Positions 1-6,814 of a stretch of 21,022 bases of DNA are shown here, piece by piece (positions within the stretch are counted from its first letter, which is position 1; each line of letters starts with the position of its first letter). A program made the position numbers and the translations under genes. The DNA is from DATNPH01 sp036703315 (GTDB lineage Bacteria > Cyanobacteriota > Cyanobacteriia > Cyanobacteriales > Coleofasciculaceae). The DNA is taken from NCBI GenBank assembly GCA_036703315.1, contig DATNPH010000250.1, positions 1-21,022 on the forward strand. Reading direction: 5' to 3'. Under the pieces are notes generated by a model. That model did no database searches and had not been told where the DNA came from. It saw nothing but the letters and a program-made list of their open reading frames with translations.

Positions 1-69
1 GATAATCGTACAGGAGGGGCAGAGGAGAGCGCAGCTCTCCTCTGCCCCTCCCCTCTCTCTTTGATTATC
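1..69. repeat. Long hairpin element with outer inverted repeats
   Basis: Positions 13-30 and 34-51 form a perfect 18-bp GC-rich stem around a 3-nt loop (gca). An outer pair, GATAATC at 1-7 and GATTATC at 63-69, flanks it. The nested symmetry suggests a small palindromic mobile or repeat element, of which the left edge may lie outside the window. As a transcription terminator it is less convincing, because a pyrimidine run (ccctctctcttt) rather than a clean T tract follows the stem. A similar GC-rich 3-nt-loop hairpin occurs at 14762-14784 inside the NRPS gene. Confidence 0.5.
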
Positions 70-91
70 ATTCTCGGTAAGACAAAATTAA

Positions 92-283
92 GTATATTCT
101 CTCATTGACAACAATCACTCTGGCTTAACTTGTCACCAATGCTCCACTGGTCTTTGTGGTGCCGACGGCACCAAGCCAGAGCAAGGCGCTGTCACTACAA
201 GCGTCGATTGGAACGCCTCAGGCTCCGGAATGAACAAGTGCGGCTGTAGTACTAGTATTAGTACTACTACAATACTCCGGTAA
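92..283 (+). pseudogene. Cysteine-rich peptide reading frame, no start codon
   Basis: An open frame ends at TAA 281-283 and runs back to an in-frame TAA at 89-91. It has no ATG, GTG or TTG in its N-terminal part; the only internal ATG (230) lies near the C-terminus. The 63 codons contain five cysteines: a CHQC motif (131-142), a Cys at 155, and CGC (239-247). The tail is Ser/Thr-rich (STSISTTT), and the middle reads like ordinary protein (KPEQGAVTTSVDWNASGSG). The spacing and composition resemble core regions of ribosomally made, post-translationally modified peptides, but I recognise no family and no modification enzyme is adjacent. The missing start suggests a 5'-truncated gene, perhaps cut by the hairpin element at 1-69. 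A chance open frame in the rph leader is a real alternative. Confidence 0.3.
157..173. promoter_or_regulatory. 17-bp perfect palindrome upstream of rph
   Basis: TGGTGCCG-A-CGGCACCA is a perfect 17-bp inverted repeat about 176 nt before the rph start codon. Rifamycin-inactivation genes in actinobacteria are known to be preceded by a palindromic rifamycin-associated element, but this sequence is not obviously that element. It could be an operator or a short RNA hairpin. It also lies within the cysteine-rich frame (codons for GADGT), so coding or chance origin cannot be excluded. Confidence 0.25.
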
Positions 284-333
284 ATCGTTTTAGCCCGAAG
301 GATGCCATCAGAATTATCAAAGAAGGAATTACC

Positions 334-342
334 AAAGGAGGT
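334..342 (+). promoter_or_regulatory. Strong Shine-Dalgarno of rph
   Basis: AAAGGAGGT sits 6 nt before the ATG at 349. It is a near-perfect Shine-Dalgarno of the kind usual in Firmicutes and stronger than those of the other genes in this window. It fixes the rph start, although the frame stays open for about 29 codons upstream. Confidence 0.85.
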
Positions 343-348
343 AAATAT

Positions 349-2964
349 ATGAGTTCCTATGTGCTTGGTTTTCAGGACATTGACAAAACAAAAATCATGG
401 TTGTTGGGGGTAAAGGCGCTTCCCTGGGGGAACTTTCCAGGATTGAAGGAATACGTGTACCAGATGGCTTTTGTATTTCTACTGAAGCCTTTAAAAGAAT
501 CATTGGGGAAACGTCGTCGATTAACGAATTACTTGATCAGTTATCGCATCTATTGGTGGAAGACCGGGATAAAATCGGTGAACTTAGCGGTGAGATTCGC
601 AGGGTCATCGAAGGGATAGCCATCCCTGAAGACATTAATGAAGAGATGACCCGCCTTCTCTCCAGGCTTGGAGAAAAAAACGCCTATGCAGTACGCTCCA
701 GCGCAACCGCAGAGGATTTACCGACGGCCTCCTTTGCAGGCCAGCAAGATACGTATCTGAACATTATCGGAAAGGAGGCAATCTATCAGCACATCAGCAA
801 GTGCTGGGCATCGCTGTTTACCGAGAGGGCAGTAATTTACCGGCTTCAAAACGGCTTCGACCACCGTAAAGTCTACCTGTCTGTGGTTGTTCAGAAGATG
901 GTCTTCCCGCAGGCGGCAGGAATTTTGTTTACTGCCGATCCCGTCACTTCTAATCGGAAAGTGTTATCCATTGATGCCAGCTTCGGACTTGGTGAGGCAT
1001 TGGTCTCCGGCCTGGTGAATGCTGATATCTATAAAGTGCGTAACGGCAAGGTTATCGATCAGAAGATATCCACCAAGAAGCTGGCTATTTATGCCTTAAA
1101 AGATGGTGGTACAAAAGAACAGGAGATTGAGCCTGAGCAGCAGAATACGCAAGCGCTGACGGATGAGCAGATTTTGCAGCTTGAGCGCATCGGCAGAAAG
1201 ATCGAAGCGCATTTCGGTTGCCCTCAGGACATCGAATGGTGTTTGGCTGATGATTCATTTTATATTGTCCAGAGCCGTCCGATCACGACTTTGTACCCCA
1301 TCCCTGAAGCAGCTGATGGTGAAAATCACGTTTATGTCTCTGTCGGTCATCAACAAATGATGACCGACCCCATGAAGCCATTGGGTTTGTCGTTATGGCA
1401 GCTAACAGCTGCCCGACCCATGTATAAAGCTGGTGGAAGATTGTTTGTTGATGTCGCCCAGGATCTGGCTTCTCCTGTCGGGAGAGAGCTTCTAGTAAAT
1501 GTTCTGGGCAAATCCGATCCGCTCATAAAGGATGCACTGACGACCATCTTAGAGCGAGGAGATTTTATCCCGTCGTTGCCAAATGATGAGACAGAGTCGA
1601 GTCCCGGTAATAGCAATAAAGGTATGTCGCCGGCGGCCTTTCAAGTGCAGCTCGAAAACGATCCGACGATCGTTTCTGATTTGATTGAGGAAAGCCTTGC
1701 ATTGATTGAAACGTTAAAGCATGACATCCAGGCGAAGTCAGGAGTGGATCTGATAGACTTTATCCTGGAAGACAGACTGAAGCTACAGCAGAGTTTATCT
1801 TATCCGAAAAGTTTTGGTGCGATTATGACTGGCATGAATGCTTCATCATGGATCAATGACAAAATGATGGAGTGGTTGGGTGAGAAAAATGTAGCCGACA
1901 CGCTCTCTCAGTCTGCACCAAACAATATTACTTCGGAAATGGGGCTGGCGCTGTTGGATGTCGCCGATGTGATTCGTCCTTATCCGGAAGTCATTGAGTA
2001 TTTGCAGCACGTAAAAGATGATGGCTTTCTGGACGAGCTAGTTCAGTTCGATGGTGGACAGCAAGCCCGAGACGCTATCCGTGCGTATCTTGACAAATAC
2101 GGAATGCGATGTGTCGGAGAAATTGATATTACGAGAACTCGTTGGAGCGAAAAACCAACAACACTTGTCCCCATGATTCTCAGCAACATCAAAAACTTTG
2201 AGCCTAATGCTAGCAGTCGGAAATTTGAGCAAGGGCGACAGGAGGCTTTGAAAAAAGAACAAGAGTTATTAGATCGATTGAAGCAATTACCGGATGGTGA
2301 ACAAAAAGCCGAAGAAACAAAACGAATGATCAGCCTGATCCGGAATTTCATCGGTTATCGGGAATATCCAAAATACGGCATAGTTAATCGCTACTTCGTT
2401 TATAAGAAAGCTTTACTGAAAGAAGCCGAACAACTCGTACAAGCCAACGTTATTCAAGAAAAAGAAGATATATACTATCTCACTTTGGAAGAACTTCGCG
2501 AAGTCGTATGCACAAATAAACTGGATTACCAGACCATTAGCAAACGAAAAGACGAGTACAAATTTTATGAAAAACTAACTCCCCCACGTGTTATCACGTC
2601 TGATGGTGAAATCATTGCAGGTAAGTACAAACGAGAGAATCTCCCAGCCGAAGCTATTGTAGGTCTACCTGTTTCTTCCGGAGTTATAGAGGGACGAGCA
2701 CGTGTCATCTTAAACATGGAAGACGCTGATCTGGAAGATGGAGATATATTAGTCACCTCATTTACTGACCCTAGCTGGACACCATTGTTTGTATCCATAA
2801 AAGGCCTAGTCACCGAAGTTGGTGGACTGATGACCCATGGAGCAGTTATCGCACGTGAATATGGCTTACCAGCAGTTGTCGGAGTGGATAATGCTACCAA
2901 ACTGATAAAAGATGGGCAACGAATTCGCGTGCATGGAACAGAAGGGTATGTAGAAATCCTATAA
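349..2964 (+). CDS. rph: Rifampin (rifamycin) phosphotransferase
   Basis: 871 aa, full length for the RPH family (about 865-870 aa). Family members use ATP to phosphorylate rifamycins on the ansa-bridge hydroxyl, giving resistance in the cytoplasm. The order is an N-terminal ATP-grasp domain (about 1-314, with VGGKGASLGEL near the start, YAVRSSATAEDLP, and a C-terminal QSRPIT), a central rifamycin-binding region (about 325-755), and a C-terminal swivelling phosphohistidine domain (about 770-871). The catalytic His is His830 in LMTHGAVIAREYG, placed from the C-terminus as in the Listeria enzyme. The whole protein resembles Bacillus/Listeria RPH by memory; I could not run an alignment. The gene has a Firmicutes-like ribosome binding site and no HIP1 octamer, which points to horizontal acquisition. 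Its stop codon abuts an IS remnant. PEP synthase is the common misannotation, but the length and the THGA motif fit RPH. Drug resistance in this host is inferred, not shown. Confidence 0.9.
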   Translation: MSSYVLGFQDIDKTKIMVVGGKGASLGELSRIEGIRVPDGFCISTEAFKRIIGETSSINELLDQLSHLLVEDRDKIGELSGEIRRVIEGIAIPEDINEEMTRLLSRLGEKNAYAVRSSATAEDLPTASFAGQQDTYLNIIGKEAIYQHISKCWASLFTERAVIYRLQNGFDHRKVYLSVVVQKMVFPQAAGILFTADPVTSNRKVLSIDASFGLGEALVSGLVNADIYKVRNGKVIDQKISTKKLAIYALKDGGTKEQEIEPEQQNTQALTDEQILQLERIGRKIEAHFGCPQDIEWCLADDSFYIVQSRPITTLYPIPEAADGENHVYVSVGHQQMMTDPMKPLGLSLWQLTAARPMYKAGGRLFVDVAQDLASPVGRELLVNVLGKSDPLIKDALTTILERGDFIPSLPNDETESSPGNSNKGMSPAAFQVQLENDPTIVSDLIEESLALIETLKHDIQAKSGVDLIDFILEDRLKLQQSLSYPKSFGAIMTGMNASSWINDKMMEWLGEKNVADTLSQSAPNNITSEMGLALLDVADVIRPYPEVIEYLQHVKDDGFLDELVQFDGGQQARDAIRAYLDKYGMRCVGEIDITRTRWSEKPTTLVPMILSNIKNFEPNASSRKFEQGRQEALKKEQELLDRLKQLPDGEQKAEETKRMISLIRNFIGYREYPKYGIVNRYFVYKKALLKEAEQLVQANVIQEKEDIYYLTLEELREVVCTNKLDYQTISKRKDEYKFYEKLTPPRVITSDGEIIAGKYKRENLPAEAIVGLPVSSGVIEGRARVILNMEDADLEDGDILVTSFTDPSWTPLFVSIKGLVTEVGGLMTHGAVIAREYGLPAVVGVDNATKLIKDGQRIRVHGTEGYVEIL

Positions 2965-3621
2965 TGGGGACGATGTTGTCTTCTGCGCTCTTCGTCCTTG
3001 TCGTGCCGCAGCATAGCTGCTCTGCTGCAATAATGCCTGCTTGCCCAAACGGACATAGCTCTGCCGAAGTTTTACCTGATGCTGTTTTGCCTGTCGAACT
3101 AAGGCACGTCTAGCTTTGTCGTACAATCTTGCATCGGTTGGAAAGGCAATTGCCTTTTCTTGCACTGTCGTATCTACATTGACCCGTTGGAGGTCTACTT
3201 GCTGGAGGGCTTGCTGCCCATCTGCAGTCTTTAAGACTTGCTTAAGCAACTTCTCCATGCCACTTGAACCAATGCGTTTGCGCCACTTCACCAAGGTCGT
3301 TGGATGGCAGGGCAGTTCATGCTGAAAATACAATTCCCCACAGAAGTACTGCCAGTAGGGGTTTTCTACCCATTTCATCACCACCGATTCATCACTTTCG
3401 TCATACATGGCTTTGAGCTAATGTAAGCCCACCAGCAACCGGGTTGGCAGTTGAGGTCGTCCTATGTCTCCTGCAATTTGACTGTGAAATTCTTGCTCAA
3501 AGTAGCTCCAGTTTATCGCTTCAGCCAATTTCACCAAAGGATGATGAGGACTTAATTGCGGTTTGAGCAGTAGGGATTGAGATGAAGAAGAACCAACAGG
3601 TTCTGGGACAGAGAGGCTCAT
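2965..3621 (-). pseudogene. IS5-family transposase remnant (internal stop, C-terminus lost)
   Basis: Reading from 3621 leftward gives an N-terminal segment (MSLSVPEPVG... to LLVGLH), then a TAG at about 3418-3420, then LKAMYDESDESVVMKW...NPYWQYFCGE and PCHPTTLVKWRKRIG. These are hallmarks of the N-terminal DUF772 domain of IS5-like transposases. Relatives usually read LHYLKA, so a Tyr codon became TAG. Only about 210 residues of an expected 400-450 are left. Recognisable homology fades after GRRAQKTT, right where rph ends (2964), and the DDE catalytic half is missing. The open frame into rph on this strand is incidental. I could not identify the IS terminal repeats upstream (3622-3750). The element is dead. 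Confidence 0.85.
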
Positions 3622-3821
3622 GGTTTTTGCCAGGTTTTGCCACTTTTTTACGGGTTTCTGGTGATTCTACACCCCCTCCTTTGACCTGTAACCTTCACCA
3701 GAAAAAGGTTTTATATTTTTTCAGGGACGACTACTTTACCTTTAGCTAGCGTAAGGCGCGATCGCTATTTTTTAGGTTGAGCGATAATTAATTACTTGAC
3801 TGAGGTTATAGAGAGGTTGTG
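3622..3821. other. Intergenic, possible outer IS sequence
   Basis: No gene was seen. It may contain the transposase-proximal end of the IS remnant, with runs of T and a TTTTGCCA direct repeat at about 3625-3642, but no matching terminal repeat could be assigned. The first HIP1 octamer of the window is at 3758-3765, which marks return to typical cyanobacterial sequence. Confidence 0.4.
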
Positions 3822-4382
3822 ATGCCTGTTGAACTACTCAGACGGAAATTTACGGTAGAACAGTACCACCAGATGGCTCAAGCGGGTATTCTTACAGAGA
3901 ATGATCGGGTGGAACTGATACGAGGAGAGATTGTTGAGATGTCCCCAATTGGCAGGCGTCATGCAGCTTGTGTAAATCGTCTCAATGCTTTGTTTAATCA
4001 GCGTTTGGCACAGGCAGTGATTGTCGGAGTCCAAAACCCAGTTGAATTGGATGACAGCTCCGAACCACAGCCAGACTTGGTATTGCTGCGACGACGCGCA
4101 GATTTTTATGAGGCAGGACATCCTCAGCCACAGGATATATTCTTGTTAGTGGAAGTAGCAGATACTACGGTTGAATTTGATCGCGAAGTAAAAATTCCTC
4201 TCTATGCCAAAGATGGCATTTCTGAAGTTTGGCTGGTAGATATTAATGCCCAATGCTTAGAAGTTTACCGACAGCCTTCTCCCAATGGCTACCAAAATAT
4301 TCAGAAGTACTATCGGGGTCAAAGTGTGTTTGTGCAAGCTTTTCCTGAAGTTAGTTTTACTCTAGATGAGGTGCTGGGGTAA
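3822..4382 (+). CDS. Uma2 family protein (PD-(D/E)XK nuclease-like)
   Basis: 186 aa from ATG 3822, which has AGAGG five bases upstream; a GTG at 3819 is the alternative start. The protein opens with the usual Uma2 start (KFTVEQYHQMAQAGILTENDRVELIRGEIVEMSP). The nuclease-fold core follows: EPQPDLVLL (Asp of the PD motif), IFLLVEVADTT (Glu-x-Ala in place of Glu-x-Lys) and DREVKIPLYAKDGISEVWLVD. Uma2 proteins are very abundant in cyanobacteria, related to restriction-endonuclease folds, and mostly without a proven role. No partner gene is adjacent. A second, diverged copy is at 17974-18600. Confidence 0.85.
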   Translation: MPVELLRRKFTVEQYHQMAQAGILTENDRVELIRGEIVEMSPIGRRHAACVNRLNALFNQRLAQAVIVGVQNPVELDDSSEPQPDLVLLRRRADFYEAGHPQPQDIFLLVEVADTTVEFDREVKIPLYAKDGISEVWLVDINAQCLEVYRQPSPNGYQNIQKYYRGQSVFVQAFPEVSFTLDEVLG

Positions 4383-4818
4383 TTGCTGCAATATGTTTTC
4401 AAGCTTATATGAATTTACTAATGCGCTGAGCGCGATCGCAACGCTTCAGAGTACAGATAGTCACACAGGCAAATAGTGTTGCTTGCCTTGCCTAATAACA
4501 ACCTTGTTCTTTGAATAAATTATGCCAACTACTGGGATGGCAGGGACTCCAATAGACCAGTATTTTCGGACAACATACGGGCTTGATGTGCTTTATACAT
4601 GTAAGGTTACGAAGCTTCCGAAGAAGTGAATATTGAATGGCTCAATACTGTAGAGTATCTGCCTCTGTCATCGAGCTAGACTCTACCAGAACTTCATAGG
4701 TAATTATATAAAAGTAGAAATAGACCAGGCTTCTAGGTATCACCAGTCCAGCAGGAATTACCTAGTTACAGGATTCTTTGGACTGGTGATAAACAAAGTT
4801 CTTACTTCCAAAAATTAC
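4383..4818. other. Intergenic region
   Basis: No convincing ORF or RNA gene was seen in 436 bp. It contains a HIP1 octamer (4432-4439) and the inverted repeat listed separately at 4739-4790. Confidence 0.5.
4739..4790. terminator. 12-bp inverted repeat downstream of the holin-like gene
   Basis: ATCACCAGTCCA (4739-4750) is perfectly complementary to TGGACTGGTGAT (4779-4790), with a 28-nt interval. It lies about 30 nt beyond the stop of the minus-strand holin-like gene, so it may end the ychF transcript. No U tract follows in either direction, so it could equally be an insertion footprint or repeat. Confidence 0.35.
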
Positions 4819-5175
4819 TTAAGCGATCGCGCCCAGTAACTTATAGATAAGCGAGTTGATAATGCCGAGGGCAACCGCTCCAATCAAAGCGCTCCAAATT
4901 CCCCAGCGTAAGCGAAATCCGGTTACTAGATAAGCCGCTAAGCCAAAAATAATCGCATTCACAACAACGGCAAATAAGCCAAATGTCAAAAAGGTAATTG
5001 GCAAGGCTAATAAACGAATAATTGGACCCAACAGAGCATTCACAATTCCGAAAACTGCTGCTGAAACTATGGCTTTCTGAAAAGTGTCAATTTCAACACC
5101 AGTTGGCAGTCTAGAAATAATGAATAAGCTAACGGAGGTAACAAGCCATGCAATGAGAAGACTAACAAGATTCAT
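4819..5175 (-). CDS. Phage holin superfamily IV-like membrane protein
   Basis: 118 aa, almost entirely hydrophobic, with about four transmembrane segments (roughly 3-20, 31-52, 56-83 and 90-115). The pattern of an N-terminal helix, NALLGPIIRLLALPITFLTFG and a glycine-rich last helix (GIWSALIGAVALGIINSLI) matches the widespread PF04020 family (4-TMS holin superfamily, YvlD-like). Despite the name, most chromosomal members have no demonstrated lytic role and the function is unknown. The start is supported by AGGAG nine bases upstream. It follows ychF by 26 nt on the same strand and is probably cotranscribed with it. A HIP1 octamer overlaps its C-terminal codons. Confidence 0.85.
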   Translation of the reverse strand: MNLVSLLIAWLVTSVSLFIISRLPTGVEIDTFQKAIVSAAVFGIVNALLGPIIRLLALPITFLTFGLFAVVVNAIIFGLAAYLVTGFRLRWGIWSALIGAVALGIINSLIYKLLGAIA

Positions 5176-5201
5176 CTACGTAACTCCTAAGCACCACTAC
5201 C

Positions 5202-6293
5202 CTACACATTAAACCGGAAAAGCATCACATCTCCTTCCTGCACAACATATTCTTTACCTTCGCTGCGAACTAAACCTTTCTCCTTCGCTGCATTCATCGA
5301 GCCAGTTGCCACAAGGTCATTGTAAGCAACCGTTTCAGCTCGGATAAATCCCCGCTCAAAATCACTATGAATTGCACCCGCTGCTTGTGGCGCTTTCATG
5401 CCAGCCTGAATTGTCCAAGCGCGAGTTTCTTTAGGACCAGTCGTTAAAAAGGTACGCAAGCCCAAAAGCTCATAGGTGGCTCGAATCAAAGATTTCAATC
5501 CGCCTTCTTCGACGCCGAGAGATGCCAAGAAATCTGCTCGTTCTTCTTCGGGTAACTCGACAAGTTCTGACTCCACCTGAGCCGACACAACCACAACTTG
5601 GGCGTTATCTGTAGCAGCAACTTGCCGCACTTGCTCCACCCACTCGTTGCCACTTGCCAAGTCATCTTCAGACACATTAGCCGCGTAGATGACAGGCTTG
5701 GCGGTGAGTAGTCCCAATGTCTTCACCGACTCCGCTTCTTCCTCCGTTAAGCTCACTTGCCGCGCCGCTTTGCCTTCATTCAACGCAGCACTCAACTTTT
5801 CCAACGCACCCAGTTCAATTTGAGCGTCTTTGTTGGTACGAGCCTGTTTGCGGGTACGATCTATTCGGCGATCGACTTGCGCTAAATCTGATAGAGCTAG
5901 CTCTAAATTGATGACTTCAATATCTCGTACTGGGTCAACAGAGCCAGAGACATGGATAATATCATCGTCGTCAAAGCAGCGTACCACATGGACGATCGCA
6001 TCGACTTCCCGGATATTAGCTAAAAATTGGTTACCTAAGCCTTCGCCCTTACTGGCACCCTTGACTAAACCAGCAATATCGACAAACTCCACACGAGTTG
6101 GCACAATTTGCTCTGAGGTGGAAATCTTTGCCAGAACTTGCAACCGCTCATCCGGTACGGCAACGACGCCGACATTCGGCTCAATTGTGCAAAAAGGGAA
6201 GTTAGCAGCATCTGCCTTGGCATTGGCAACTAGGGCGTTAAACAAGGTAGATTTGCCAACATTGGGCAGTCCAACAATTCCGGCTCTTAACAT
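5202..6293 (-). CDS. ychF: Redox-regulated ATPase YchF (Obg-like)
   Basis: 363 aa, the normal length for this universally conserved P-loop NTPase, which hydrolyses ATP rather than GTP and associates with ribosomes. The P-loop is GLPNVGKST (residues 8-16). The switch-II region is DIAGLVKG (72-79) followed by KGEGLGNQFL. The base-recognition motif is NVSE (206-209), the NxxE form that explains ATP preference, in place of NKxD. A coiled-coil region (about 130-180) follows the G domain, and the C-terminal TGS domain starts near 277 (FLTTGPKETRAWTI). The ATG lacks a strong ribosome binding site. It is likely first or second in a minus-strand unit with the holin-like gene downstream. No oddities were seen. 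Confidence 0.97.
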   Translation of the reverse strand: MLRAGIVGLPNVGKSTLFNALVANAKADAANFPFCTIEPNVGVVAVPDERLQVLAKISTSEQIVPTRVEFVDIAGLVKGASKGEGLGNQFLANIREVDAIVHVVRCFDDDDIIHVSGSVDPVRDIEVINLELALSDLAQVDRRIDRTRKQARTNKDAQIELGALEKLSAALNEGKAARQVSLTEEEAESVKTLGLLTAKPVIYAANVSEDDLASGNEWVEQVRQVAATDNAQVVVVSAQVESELVELPEEERADFLASLGVEEGGLKSLIRATYELLGLRTFLTTGPKETRAWTIQAGMKAPQAAGAIHSDFERGFIRAETVAYNDLVATGSMNAAKEKGLVRSEGKEYVVQEGDVMLFRFNV

Positions 6294-6349
6294 AGCGGTT
6301 TGAAGATGAGTTGTTTTAGCGGTTAAATCAAAACTAAATCATCTTAATT

Positions 6350-6619
6350 TTATTGGGGCTGGGGAATGGGTTGGGGAATTGTTCCAGGCACTGTCTGAGG
6401 AATGGGAGATGGCACGACTTCTGGCACAGGTTCTGGTACAGCCGGTTGCGGGATAGGAGCAGGTACAGGCTCTGGTACTGGTCCCGGAACCGTCTGAGGA
6501 ATTGGACCCGGTACAGGTTCTGGTACTAGTGGTGGTTCGGGATTGGGTGATGGTAAAGGGTTTGGCTCTGTACCGGGAATTTGTGGACCTGGAGTAGGTT
6601 GAGGAGCGGGATAAATCAT
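6350..6619 (-). CDS. Small proline-rich repeat protein (hypothetical)
   Basis: 89 aa, roughly 40 percent Pro, built from degenerate P-x-P units with Glu, Val, Gln and Gly. The motif PIPQTVPG occurs twice (about residues 39-46 and 72-79), and PVPEPVP-type units occur between. There is no signal peptide or folded domain. It lies on the ychF strand, 56 nt upstream of that gene. The start has no clear Shine-Dalgarno. A Ser/Thr/Arg-rich frame covers the same bases, but the Pro/Glu/Val frame is the more protein-like. Such sequences can be real flexible linkers or wall-associated peptides, or only open repetitive DNA. No function can be assigned. Confidence 0.4.
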   Translation of the reverse strand: MIYPAPQPTPGPQIPGTEPNPLPSPNPEPPLVPEPVPGPIPQTVPGPVPEPVPAPIPQPAVPEPVPEVVPSPIPQTVPGTIPQPIPQPQ

Positions 6620-6814
6620 GACTCGGCAATTTGATGAGTTGACTTAATCAAGGTATCCGGAAATCACAAACCTCACATCTCCCCAAATAACTATGCCTTA
6701 CCACAATCTCTAATCGGACTTTTCTTTGAATAAGTGTATGATTACGCCGATTAGCTGTTGGCATCTAATAGGTATTGGCTAATAGAGTAGGGTTAAGTTC
6801 TCTGGTATCGTTTT

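Noticed and set aside
105..131. TTGACA at 105-110 as a -35 box for rph
   Set aside because: No convincing -10 box at 16-18 nt; TAACTT at 126-131 matches only three of six positions at a 15-nt spacing.
302..352. 16-codon upstream frame (MPSELSKKELPKEVNI) overlapping the rph start
   Set aside because: It has no proper ribosome binding site (GAAGG directly adjacent) and lies over the rph Shine-Dalgarno, so chance is the simpler explanation.
349..2964. Phosphoenolpyruvate synthase as the identity of the 871-aa enzyme
   Set aside because: PEP synthase is similar in length but has a phosphohistidine site in a TGGRTCHA-type motif in the middle domain; here the phosphohistidine domain is C-terminal with THGA, as in RPH.
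2565..3056. 163-aa minus-strand ORF spanning the rph end
   Set aside because: Arg/Ser/Pro-rich antisense shadow of rph with no family features.
5830..6303. 157-aa plus-strand ORF opposite ychF
   Set aside because: Low-complexity Ser/Thr antisense shadow of a certain gene.
6339..6629. 96-aa Ser/Thr/Arg-rich frame over the proline-rich ORF
   Set aside because: Same repetitive DNA in another frame; composition is typical of a shadow.
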